NCBI RefSeq assembly: GCF_914767665.1
Contig: NC_059505.1
Location: 31,989,506 to 32,053,505 of the forward strand
Direction of reading: 5' to 3'
DNA: 64,000 bases
Source: Harmonia axyridis
Taxonomy: Eukaryota > Arthropoda > Insecta > Coleoptera > Coccinellidae
The position numbers were made by a program, and so were the translations under genes. Shown here one piece after another: positions 11,692 through 20,877 of the stretch (the first letter of the stretch is position 1; each line of letters starts with the position of its first letter). The notes under the pieces were generated by a model that saw only the letters and a list, made by a program, of their open reading frames with translations, did not search any database and was not told where the DNA came from.

Positions 11692-12398
11692 GTCTTTTTT
11701 TCTCTCCAACTTTCCATTTTTTCATTCTTTTCTCAAGTGAACCATATTATCAACTGAAAATACTCTGATATCTGACTAAATTTATAATCTTGGAGCGAAT
11801 ATTTCAGAAATAAATTTAGAACAAGTAAGTGATCCCTATCAATTGTTGAGCAGTGTATATTATGTTGTGGGAAAATTCAATTGATTCAGGTGGAGTAGTT
11901 TTGGCTTAAAGGCGATATTACGTGTAATTTTCAATTTGAATTCACGTGATTCATGTAACCTTTTCTTGGAAGATAGAAACTCGTCCTAGTTTATTTCTTT
12001 ACAGATGTTTAATTTATGTTGAGGAATATGAACAACTAATAGTTGAATAAGTTTCTATCACTATTGCACCTTCTGGTGGAAATATGCTGAAAATGAATGT
12101 GTAGTATGTAGCACATGAAACTATTACATTTAAATGTTCTCCTATTTACCAGGCCATTATTTTGCACAGCCATTGACCTGTTTCCATTAAACTGTTGAGT
12201 TGAATATCAAGAAGTTGGTAAAATTTGAATTGCTTAAAAAATGCTACAATTCCATAAGTGAATATATAGCTGATAAGAACTTACATACTCAGTTAAAGTT
12301 TTGTGTAAGGGTTGATTTTTCTCAATGTATTCTTGACTTGTCTGTTACATATTGGTATGTCTTATTAGATCAATAAAGGTTACCTATTATTATTATCG

Positions 12399-13182
12399 CT
12401 TGAGACAATTCGGGGTTCAAAATAGGATTCGTCATAGTGTCGAAATACCTATAACCACATCCAAAACGACTGAGCATCAAGGATGGAAGCATCGATCTCT
12501 CTATGCCCATTGTTCCATTTATATACAAAGCGTGGGGTCGAAGTTCACCGATGCAAAACGTTGCACATTTCATTCATAAACATAGGTACTCACAATCCCG
12601 TGTAGGGATAAAGGATAAACTCTATTTCAGGCATGAATAACAATACATCGGACTTAAATTTAACCCAGTGACTCAAACTGATGATATAACGAGTAGGAGA
12701 TGGAATGAATTAACATAAGCGATTGTTTTGAATGCGGAACTGTCTGATTTTACGATAAGCGGATACGTTCCTTAGATTTGATGTGGATGAGTTCATTCAT
12801 GAAGTTATTAATGATTGCCGTTGTTGTGAAACCACGATTGTTTTGATGCAGAATTACAATTATGAATTCAATGGAATATAGAACTGTTCGTGATCTTGGG
12901 GAATTTTTGTGTTGTTTTCTTCCAATACAAACTTAGAAGTATAAAATTTACAGAATCTACAGCGAAATTATAGTTTTTCGTTGTCAATAATAAGCATGAA
13001 GCTCCACGATTCAATAATGATAGCAATTATTCCTTTGCCGCCTAAGAGACAGGGAATAATATGTGGAGTTAATAATAGATATTCTTGCGGGGATTACCTA
13101 TCTGCTTTACGTAGGAGTTAATTTCGAAAATGAGATTTCAAATGAACAATTTTATACGTGAATTACATTGAAATTAGTCATA
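12399..13182. other. Intergenic DNA, nothing recognised
   Basis: Overlapping short frames at 12352-12579 on both strands have no motif. I see no repeat structure. Confidence 0.35.
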
Positions 13183-13429
13183 CAGGGTGTTCTGCAAGCG
13201 CTATGAGGAACTTTGAAAGATGATAGTGTTGTGCTCATTCTGAACATTTTGTCCAATGAATATTGGAAATAATACGAAAATATCAGTTGATATGACTACT
13301 AGAATTATATCTACTTCAATAACATGCACAAAATAATAGATTTATTTCGCTAGTCGTGTTATATCATACGAGGCTCATTTCACTAGGGACTGTATCAACA
13401 AAAATCATAATTAACATGTACGCGCTATG

Positions 13430-13890
13430 CAAAATTGATAAGTCATTAGACCAGGACGATTTCAGCAACGTCAACTTTTGGGTTATGATTTTCAACAATT
13501 ATTTGAGGCCAATAGATGTCATTCATCTCGTAAATGATAGTTGGAATGCTGATTTGTAGGAACATTTTCTGGTGCACTACCCTCTTGACTTAATTGATAA
13601 TCTGGAGCTCAACATAGTTGGAAATACAGAAAATGACAAGTGGCTGCTTGGTTATGAAAATTTCTCGAATAATGGATAGGGCAAGGAAGACTAACGCTAT
13701 GGCCAAGTCGTTCACCGGATCTCAATCCATTAGATTTTTATTCAAGGGGATGTATGGAGCAACTTCTCTATCCATATCATGTTGAAATCAAATCTCATCA
13801 ACATTTAGTTGATAGAATCCAAGATGCTGCAATCGAAATAATAGAGGACCACCGGAAAAGAATTGTAGGATTTCACATATGCCTACTTAT
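13430..13890 (+). pseudogene. Tc1/mariner-superfamily transposase relic (RSPDLNPLDF type)
   Basis: Broken plus-strand frames read FSNVNFWVMIFNNYL (13460-13505, the FSVNVWAGI-type block) and then LTLWPSRSPDLNPLDFYS (about 13697-13750), where the Asp of PLDF is the third catalytic residue, followed by HLVDRIQDAAIEII. This is the group whose third acidic residue is Asp instead of Glu. The central DGAPAH block is not legible and the N-terminal half is gone, so this is inactive. Confidence 0.75.
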
Positions 13891-14076
13891 GCGTTTCGTC
13901 CCTGGCACACACACCGGACTCATCAGTGCGACTTTGGTATATTTGTGTGTGCCGTGTCACAGACGCTTGGGGAATTTATTATTATCGGGAGCCGCCGGGA
14001 CTCGAACCCAGCACCTTGTCGCATCTCGGTGAGTGAGTCTACACTCTTAACCTCTAGGCCACCGAGTGCTGCGTTT
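13890..14076 (-). mobile_element. tRNA-derived SINE ending in a hammerhead ribozyme
   Basis: On the minus strand the element starts near 14070 with GCACTCGGTGGCC. It has a Pol III A box TGGCCTAGAGG (14061-14051) and B box GGTTCGAGTCC (14008-13998), both matching consensus. The tRNA-like head runs to about 13985; a short ATAATAATAAA link leads into the hammerhead. TGCGTTT occurs on the plus strand at both edges (13890-13896 and 14070-14076) and may be a 7-bp target-site duplication, in which case the element proper is 173 bases. It has no poly(A) or A-rich tail. It lies in the relic transposase element at 13183-14145 and is therefore younger than it. Confidence 0.85.
13891..13966 (-). ncRNA. 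Hammerhead ribozyme (type III layout)
   Basis: Reading the minus strand: GCG then the cleavage triplet GUC (GCGUC, 13966-13962), stem I UGUGAC (13961-13956) closed by GUCGCA (13932-13927), core CUGAUGA (13926-13920), stem II GUCC (13919-13916) closed by GGAC (13901-13898), core GAAA (13897-13894), and CGC (13893-13891) closing a short stem III with GCG. Cleavage would fall after 13962. All invariant core bases are present. Stem I has six pairs, one a G-U. Loop I contains GGCACACAC and loop II GUGUGUGCC, perfect complements able to form nine loop-loop pairs. The chain ends leave through stem III, so the layout is type III. Stem III has only three pairs plus the A-U core pair, so a dimer or a stabilising tertiary contact may be needed for activity. 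Confidence 0.88.
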
Positions 14077-14147
14077 ATTGTTGCTATGTGAGAATAAGTG
14101 CAGCTATCCTGTCAAAGTTTGTCATAAGGCTCGTAGCACACCCTGTA

Positions 14148-14812
14148 TTACATTTATTGTCAATTCATTAATTGACTTAATTCGGTTACATCAGTTGCTT
14201 TGTATTTATTTTATCCAGAATCTGGACAATTGGTTCTGATGAAATAATCTTCCTGAACTAACATAAATATTCGAGTGACCATTTCATATTTACAAACTAG
14301 GTACTAAATCTCTCCCTTATCCGATCTGCTTTTAAAGCAGCAATATTAGGCATGGTGAAGCGATTCAACATCAAATTTGCATCAAGCTTGAATTTGCTAG
14401 ACTACATCTATACACAAAATTTCGAATCTATCGGACCTGAAATGTTATATTTTGTTTTAGATATTCTGCTTGAATTTGCTATGGTTGTCTGATGAAACGA
14501 TCAACACAAGGCTTGAAATTGTTATTTTATATCAAATTTAACCGAAAAATCTTAATACCATTCTGTGAGTCAAACATAATAATTGGAGACCAGACTGGAC
14601 TCAAAATTCAAAAAAGTATAGGAGTCGTGACGAAATGATTTAGGTAAAATCTCTATGGATGACATTTTCAGTTCATGAAGAAGCCAAATTTTCAATATTC
14701 ATAGAAGTTCAACTGCATTTTGACAACCATTATAGAAACTAAATGTCTGTGGAATGTCATAAATTCCGTTTGGTAATCCTGTTGCCCCAAAAACAAATTC
14801 ATGTGAAATGCA
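14148..14812. other. 5' flank of the GST gene
   Basis: AT-rich, no TATA box or splice acceptor that I would commit to. Two minimal upstream ATGs lie directly before the GST start (ATG-TGA at 14801-14806 and ATG-CAA-TGA at 14808-14816). No repeat is recognised. Confidence 0.4.
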
Positions 14813-15493
14813 ATGACCATAACCCTATTTTATTCACCTTTTTGTCCACCAGCTAGAACTGTGTTACTTGTAGCCAAAGCACTGAAGCTTCCAGTTAAAA
14901 TTGAACAAGTTGACCTACTGTCTACCAGGTACAAACAATGTTCCTTTAAGAAGCAGCATCCAGAAAAAACGATACCTTGCTTGAAGGAAGAGAATCACTT
15001 TATCTGGGACAGTCATGCTATCTCAGATTATCTTCTGAATAAGTATGGACAGCGAAGTAAACTCAGACCTAAGAATTTTATCCAAAAAGCTCACGTCCAA
15101 CGCTTGATCCACTTTGAAAGTGAAAAACTATTACCCTTAACATTCAATGCAATCACTCCTATAGTTTTTCGGGGAAAAAGTGTCATTTCGAATACACTCG
15201 TTAAATCTATTAATAAGACTTATTCAATGTTGGACAGAGAATTGCTGAATTACGATTGGTTGACAGGAAACAGTCCCAGCATTGCTGATTTATGTTGCAT
15301 CTCATCTTTAAGTACTCTAGACCTCATAGTGCCAGTTGAAGAAAACTCAAATTTGTTCTTCTATATGCAGCAGTTCAAGGAACTGCCATATTACCAAGAA
15401 GGTAACCAAGATGGATTGAATATAGTTGCTGGGGTTTTATTGGACAAGATTGTTAAGTCTAGGTTCGGAACTAAGGTCTGTAAGAATTTATAA
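14813..15493 (+). CDS. Glutathione S-transferase, epsilon-class-like, atypical active site
   Basis: The intact single-exon frame encodes 226 residues, the usual length for insect delta/epsilon GSTs, which conjugate glutathione to electrophiles in the cytosol. The thioredoxin-fold half runs to about residue 78, with KTIPCL (52-57, cis-Pro region) and WDSHAI (65-70, glutathione gamma-glutamyl contact). The helical half has SIAD (156-159, N-capping box) and the epsilon-like LPYY near residue 200. Odd points: the catalytic Ser expected before PP in the first loop is Cys (CPPAR, residues 11-15), and the His of the common PQHTIP motif is Lys52. Either alters chemistry or marks a specialised or decaying paralogue. 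No intron, no stop, ordinary base composition. The start is the first in-frame ATG; a diverged copy of its 3' end follows directly. Confidence 0.88.
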   Translation: MTITLFYSPFCPPARTVLLVAKALKLPVKIEQVDLLSTRYKQCSFKKQHPEKTIPCLKEENHFIWDSHAISDYLLNKYGQRSKLRPKNFIQKAHVQRLIHFESEKLLPLTFNAITPIVFRGKSVISNTLVKSINKTYSMLDRELLNYDWLTGNSPSIADLCCISSLSTLDLIVPVEENSNLFFYMQQFKELPYYQEGNQDGLNIVAGVLLDKIVKSRFGTKVCKNL

Positions 15494-15548
15494 AGATTAA
15501 ATATTTCAACTTTGATCAAATGGCCATATAATTATTTATATTGGAACG

Positions 15549-15697
15549 AGGTAACCAAGATAGATTGAGTATAGTTGCTGAGGTTCTATTGGAGAAGGTT
15601 GTAAAGGCCAGGTGTAGACCTAGGCTGTGAGAATCTGAAATTATCAAATAATTCAACTGATAATTTGGCCAGATAATAATTTATATTGAACGTAAAA
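15549..15697 (+). repeat. Diverged tandem copy of the GST 3' end
   Basis: The block from GGTAACCAAG at 15401 through the stop and about 50 bases of 3' flank is repeated at 15550, a period of 149 bases. The copy still reads GNQDRLSIVAEVLLEKVV in frame before diverging to a different stop near 15629. It has no start and cannot be translated as part of the gene because the GST stop at 15491-15493 precedes it. Confidence 0.85.
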
Positions 15698-16260
15698 TAT
15701 TTTTCGGCTTAAAGAGGAAGAAAATATTCTGGACTCATCTAAATGAACTGAAGACTTGACAATCCAGACAAGGATCCTTGACAAGGAGCATATATCATCA
15801 AAAATGGATTTCATCAATGATAATTCTAAGAAAATTATGGCACTGGGTTGAGTTATCATAGATTTTTCATCAAATGAGGATTATCTATAATGATATACTG
15901 TATTTTACTGTGAACTCAATAATCAATTTCATTGTCAATTTATGTCTGAAGGTATTTTGAAAGCTTCACAAATGTCGGTCTTTGATTATTTTTTGAATTG
16001 AAGTTATCGAAAAATATAAACATATAAAATTTTGTGAGTTCATCATTACGCAAAATAGCATGATGAACTGAGATTGAGATATATTAAGTGAATTATCATA
16101 TGATCAAGCCGAAAGCTTATTCATACCCTGGCAATACCAAGAAGGCAATTTTCAGATGTGTGTACCTATACGTAATTACCGAATTTATTTTTCATGAAAC
16201 ATCCATCAATAGTACAAAGATTGCTGCTGAATACCAGTGTGAGTCTTTATTGAATATTTA
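15698..16260. other. Intergenic DNA, nothing recognised
   Basis: Frames at 15653-15859 (minus) and 16088-16456 (plus, running into the next mariner in antisense) have no motif. Confidence 0.35.
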
Positions 16261-16705
16261 TGTACCGCTGTTTTTTTCCGAAATTCGAGGATTGACACGA
16301 GTCTCAATCAAGTTATGTCTCCAATTCTGTATCTTCAAAAACCTTCTCTCTTCCATCGCCAAGCTGGTCTTCGACGTCAAAATCCCCGTTCATGAAGCGT
16401 TGAAACCACTCGCGACAAGTTCTTTTACTAATAGCGGCCTCATCATATGTACTTGAGAGCATTCGTTGAACCTCATCCGCAGATTTCTTTATATTGAAGC
16501 AGAAAATCAAAACCTCCCGCAAATGACGAGAGTTTGGCTCGTAAACTGACATGTTTAATCGAGAATAACTTTATGATGCAGACACAAATCGACTAATATT
16601 TCTATGGCGATACTTAATCTTATTGTACGACATCTAAGATCTATTTATTTCGACTACCACTTACCACTACTATTGCAAAACGGCGGAAGCAAAGTTGTAC
16701 AACTA
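16261..16705 (-). mobile_element. Internally deleted mariner, family A
   Basis: The minus strand begins at about 16704 with GTTGTACAACTTTGCTTCCG, the family A 5' end, followed by the shared leader (TGGTAGTCGAAATAAATAGA). The frame from 16552 reads the transposase N-terminus: ADEVQRMLSSTYDEAAISKR and WFQRFMNGDFDVEDQ (helix-turn-helix). After about codon 79 the sequence jumps directly to the family's 3' end (cgaatttcggaaaaaaac), so roughly 800 bases are deleted. Both termini remain recognisable, although the 3' terminus near 16261 has lost its last bases. Confidence 0.85.
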
Positions 16706-17150
16706 ATAATAAAAGACGGATCTCGAATTTTCCTTATGAATATAACCCATTATAGATTTAGCACTTTCACTGCCCCAATTTCGAACACCCACCACATTCA
16801 TTCACTAAGCGTATTCGTTTGATCCTCTTATAATCAGTTTAAATCACTCCTTGAAACTCCAAACACTCTATGCGGTTCTCATGCGCTTACTTATGGTGTA
16901 TTTCCACCTACCCAAGACCGTGTAGTGTGGAAATACCCCGCAGAGAATGGAAAGCCAAATTGAAATTCATCATAGGCATTCTCCGTTCCTCAATTTTCCC
17001 TCGCTGAACGCATTTTGATAGTAATTTTCCAACTCTCTCTCTCGAGGCCATAAATCCCACAGGGATCATAGGAATTATTGCCTTATCAGCCGAAAACACC
17101 ACCAGCCTCCCATGTTCTACACCCCTCGTCTGATCATATCCTCCAAGAGG
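16706..17150. other. Unassigned spacer
   Basis: No gene or repeat is recognised between the mariner at 16261-16705 and the Tc1-like element beginning at 17151. A minus-strand frame at 16908-17183 has no motif. Confidence 0.35.
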
Positions 17151-18959
17151 TATACTAAATGACAAAGAAAATGCAACACCCAAAAGGAGCTGTTCAAATT
17201 AATTTTTTTTTTTTGGTAAAACATATACAATATAGCATGGAGTAAATGATTGAAATTTGGAGAAAAAACGAAGGGTTTACAATTTTTTTAATAAAATTGT
17301 TAACAATGCGTTCATCTACCGCGATTATCTATGCACTCTCCAACACGTCTCGGCATCGATGCAATAAGATGGTCCATTTCTTCTTGGGGAATACTATCCT
17401 GTACTTCATGTCTCAGATTCGCCAAAGTCCGTAGAGGCTGGGGTAAATTTCCAAGCCTTCTACCAATGATGTCCAAAACATGCTCTATGGGCGAAAAATC
17501 GGGGGATCTGGGCGGCCATGGCAAAATATTCACATGGGTCGCTTCGAAAAAGTTTAAACTAATACTGGCAACATGAGGTCTGGCATTATCTGGCTGAAAT
17601 ATTGGATTCTCGAGCCGGTTAAGGTAAGGGAGAACATATGACTTTACTATTTCTTCACGGTAATGCAGCGCTGTCATGTTACCTCGAATGAAGACTTAAG
17701 ATGACCTAATTGCATGTGCAATAGCACCCCATACCATAAAGCCTACTGTCCGGTGTACATGACGCTCAACATCAAACTGAGGTTCACGTCTTTCTTCCTG
17801 ATGTCGCCTAACCCTTCTTCGGCCATCATGTGCACCTAAGGAGAATCGAGATTCATAAAAAAAAAAGTCCTGATGCCATTCCATATTCCAATGTTGACGT
17901 TCTCTGCATCTCCTTAATCGTTGCCGGCGATGCTCAACCGTCAGAGGTAACACAAGATGAGGTCGATAATGCTACAGCCTAAAACACCTCACAGTTACAG
18001 GATGGCCTTGTTCTCCTAACCATTCATCAGCCAAAGATCGAGTTGTCGCAAATCGGTCTTTAATGGCCATAAGTCTTAGTCGTCAATCTTAACTTCATTT
18101 GTGCCACTTCGACGCCCGGTGCCTACTCTCCTTCGATTTTGGGCATTATCAAACCATGCTTAACAACATTTCATAACAGAAGTTGGATTTCTGTTCGTAC
18201 AGTTAGCGATTTCTAGAAATGGCAACCCCGCCTACTGTAGACCAATAATTCGACTTCTTTTAAATTCACTTAGCTGGCGATAAATTCCGCGTAGAGGTGC
18301 TCTAGGCATTTTAACAACAACTTAACATCGACTTTGGATCTCCTCGAACAGCTGTTTTATTGTAAAATTTGAAAAACTTTAAGTAACAAAAATTGTTCAC
18401 ATGTGTTAAGCCTTACAGAGGAAGAAGAAGATTCTAGTCGATGCTTTCTCCCACCATTGCCCCACCACCAGAGAGGGCTTCCAGTTATTCACCAGTTACA
18501 ATTCACCATTCAACAGTTAGAATTCAATATTCACTCAGTTAACACACAGGCAACCAGTAACTCAGCATCAATCATACATATTCAAGTATTCACAAGTTAT
18601 TAATATTAAAATTTTATACAGGGTTTGTGTTAATATATTAAGTAAAAATCATACGTATTTTCTTACATCCAAATCAAGCATAAACACCACAAGTTACTGG
18701 AGCCGAATCAAGCAAGTAAACATATCAATCATACACACGTTCATGGTCCTTCGAGCCGAATCATTCATACAAGCAATCAATCATACAATCGCACAAGGTA
18801 CTTCGAGCCAGAAGATAATTATACGAATCAATCATGAAAAAACCTTTACGAATTTTTCTCCAAATTCAATCATTTACACCTTGTTATACTATCTATGTCT
18901 TACCAAAAAAATTTAAACAGCTCCTTCTGGGTTTTGCAGTTTCTTTGTCGGTTAGTATA
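17151..18959 (-). mobile_element. Tc1-like element with ~120-bp terminal inverted repeats
   Basis: The left end TATACTAAATGACAAAGAAA and the reversed right end TATACTAACCGACAAAGAAA align onward through GGAGCTGTTYAAATT, a T-run with GGTAARACATA and TAAATGATTGAAATTTGGAG, giving inverted repeats of roughly 120 bases. The TATA at both ends fits TA duplication. The minus strand carries a broken transposase. Between it and the right TIR (about 18400-18840) is a block with repeated tcaatcatac-like words that I cannot assign and that may be a separate insertion. Confidence 0.85.
17315..18311 (-). pseudogene. Tc1-like DD34E transposase relic
   Basis: On the minus strand the protein begins near 18311 as MPRAPLRGIYRQLSEFKR. 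Stops and shifts follow. The middle (from 17953) reads VEHRRQRLRRCRERQHW and ESRFSLGAHDGRRRV. The last frame (from 17677) has PDNARPHVAS, PWPPRSPDFSPIEHV and LIASMPRRVGECI, placing second Asp and Glu 34 residues apart. The first catalytic Asp has been lost (YESRF where DESRF is expected). It is a different family from the element at 10272-11855: ends and sequence differ. Confidence 0.85.
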
Positions 18960-19438
18960 CTTGAACGCTAAATTCTTCCCTCAATATTTACCCGATCGAA
19001 AAATTGATATTCCTCTCGTTGTATTCGAATTCAATCAAGGGTCTCTTCTCGAGTTCTAAGATTCCGTTGATTCTATACTTTCGAACAGGGAATGGTAATA
19101 CCGATCAGGTTCCTTGAGATTTCATTCAAAGGAATGGGTCAATATTGGCCAATATTTCAAGCCAAGCAGGAATCGTGAGCTTCTACGTGAATGGAAATTC
19201 ATTTCGTGAGTTTTTCCTTCGTCTTATCAATTTCCATCGTCGTGAAACAGTGTTACGGGAATTTTCCAAGGGTTCAAAGAGAAACATTTTTCGCTGGGAA
19301 ATTTATTCCTCAGCATCGATAGTTTTTTATGTAATAATCGATCGATATGAAATACAAGACTGAATATTTCGAATGAAATTCAATTTAATAAAACTACGAC
19401 TTAATATTTTCAACCGATTCTAGTCGAAATATATTTGG
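18960..19438. other. Short unassigned spacer
   Basis: No gene or repeat recognised between the Tc1-like element and the next mariner. The frame 19145-19363 has no motif. Confidence 0.3.
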
Positions 19439-20360
19439 TGTACAACTTTGCTTCCGCCGTTTTACAATATATGGCTGTAGCGGAAAGTGGTAGTCGAAAT
19501 AAATAGATCGTAGATATCAAACAATAATCTAAGGTATTTGTTAATAAACGCCATCGAAATATTATTCGATTTGTATCTGCATCATAGAGCTATTCTCGGT
19601 GAAACATGTCAGCTTACGAGCCAAATTCTCGTAATTTACGATAGGTTTTAATTTTCTGCTTTCATTGAATGCTCTCAAATACCTACGAGTATGGTGAGGC
19701 CGCTATTAGTGAGAGAACGTGACGAGTGTTGTTTCAACGCTTCAAGAACGGTGATTTTGACGTTGAAGACCAGCATGGCGATGGAAGAGAGAAGGTTTTC
19801 ATTGAAGCCGAGAGATGTTGAATGACGTTTGTTTTCTTGTGAACAGTCGCTTGCAAGGCAAAGACGGAAGGGTTTTCTGAATCGCATTGTGACTGGAGAC
19901 GACAAATTGGTTCATTACGATAATCCCAAGCGCAGAAAATCAAAGGGATATCCCGGTCATGTTTCCACTTCGACGGCCAAACCGAATATTCACGGTTCCA
20001 AGGTCATGCTCAGTATTTAGTGGGACCAGCTCAGCGTTGTGTATTATGAGTTGATAAAACTGACTTAAACAATCACAGGCGATCGTTTTCGAACGCAATC
20101 AATGCGTTTGAGCCGAGCATTGAAAGACAAACGATTGCAATACAACGAGAAAATTGATGAGTGATTTTGCAGCATATTTTGCACTCGACCCCATGTTACG
20201 AAAGTTTTGCAGTTTTGCCATGGCGGAATTAGTACGCTGCCCGAAAGATGCGAGAAAATTGCGGCCAGCGATAAACAATACTTTGAATCATGAATATATA
20301 ACCAGTTTTTCAAAATAAAACCTCGAATTTCGGAAAAAAAAACGGCGTTGTACGTCTATG
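19439..20360 (+). pseudogene. Mariner family A relic with internal deletions
   Basis: It begins GGTGTACAACTTTGCTTCCG and shares the leader (TGGTAGTCGAAATAAATAGA) with the copies at 16261-16705 and 43526-44760. Coding remains are FKNGDFDVEDQHGDGREKV (about 19740-19800), then a jump to RRKGFLNRIVTGDDKLVHYDNPKR (19870-19930, first catalytic Asp in GDDK) and AKPNIHGSKVMLSI (19976-20017). The second and third catalytic blocks are deleted; the 3' part from about 20080 continues in broken frames to aatttcggaaaaaaaaacgg and a degraded right TIR. Confidence 0.85.
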
Positions 20361-20877
20361 TACATACTCATTGAATTCAAATGGGTATTTTATAGCATGT
20401 AAATCTTGGTGGATTCTAAAAGCACACCTTATACTTGATTTAAGTCCAACAATCAAAATTATCAGAATTTCTGAGGAAAAAAGGTTTAGACAATGACGAA
20501 ATAAAAAAAAAAGCCAAGACATCTTTTTTCAGTGAAACCCTGTTGATTTCAGAGAGCGAATAATTTTTTCGAAAGAAGACAGTGGTGTAGATTTTCGAGG
20601 GTAACCCCTATATCTATGCTACTGGATAATTTTGGCAGTAGAAACTTCCTTATCCGAAACATTTCATTGTCTAGACTTAGAAATTGAAACAATGAATGTA
20701 ATTGATAGTTTTTTTTACAAAATTCAACACCCTGTATCTCGAAAATGAAGCTTGTTAGGATATATATTTATATGAACTTATATTTCATGAAAAGAGTTGT
20801 TCTATCCGACGCGACGCCAAAGTTTTTGAACTAAAATCTGGACTACCCAGTATATCAGATAAATTTTCAAAATCGAA
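20361..20877. other. Spacer with a CCTGTATCTCGAAAATG-type repeat trace
   Basis: At about 20720-20745 the sequence reads caacaccctgtatctcgaaa, the kind of end seen in CAGGGTG TIR elements. No partner end is found nearby. No gene. Confidence 0.3.

Larger units (their letters stand above)
10272..11855 (+). mobile_element. Nearly intact Tc1-like transposon (1584 bp, TA flanks)
   Basis: Terminal inverted repeats begin CACTGATCAACAATTGCTAG on the left and, reversed, CACTGCTCAACAATTGATAG on the right, and continue matching through gggatcactta. Both ends abut TA (in fact TATA), the Tc1/mariner target. It carries one transposase frame with a single in-frame stop. It sits inside a LINE relic, so it is younger than that copy. 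Length and layout are those of a full Tc1-like element. Confidence 0.92.
9700..12398 (+). pseudogene. 5'-truncated LINE, split by a Tc1-like insertion
   Basis: Broken plus-strand frames give RT motifs: FLEWVTCLISNRNISVRVG (about 9735-9795), GVPQSSVLGPLLFL (9830-9872) and FADDTSMEV (9915-9940, catalytic Asp pair), then LRWDHQVESVCKK (10135-10170). After the Tc1-like element (10272-11855) the LINE resumes with FNLNSRDSCNLF and, near 12225-12260, LKKCYNSISEYIAD, the typical C-terminus. A 3' UTR ends in aataaaggttacc and a short (ATT)n tail at about 12383-12398. Multiple frameshifts make it non-functional. Confidence 0.8.
13183..14145 (+). mobile_element. Decayed Tc1/mariner-type element with CAGGGTGT ends, host of a SINE
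   Basis: The left end CAGGGTGTTCTGCAAGCGCT and the reversed right end CAGGGTGTGCTACGAGCCTT match over about 35 bases with changes, and both abut TA. Inside is a transposase relic. About 180 bases near the right end are a tRNA-derived SINE. Without the SINE the element is about 780 bases, so it also has internal deletions. Confidence 0.85.
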
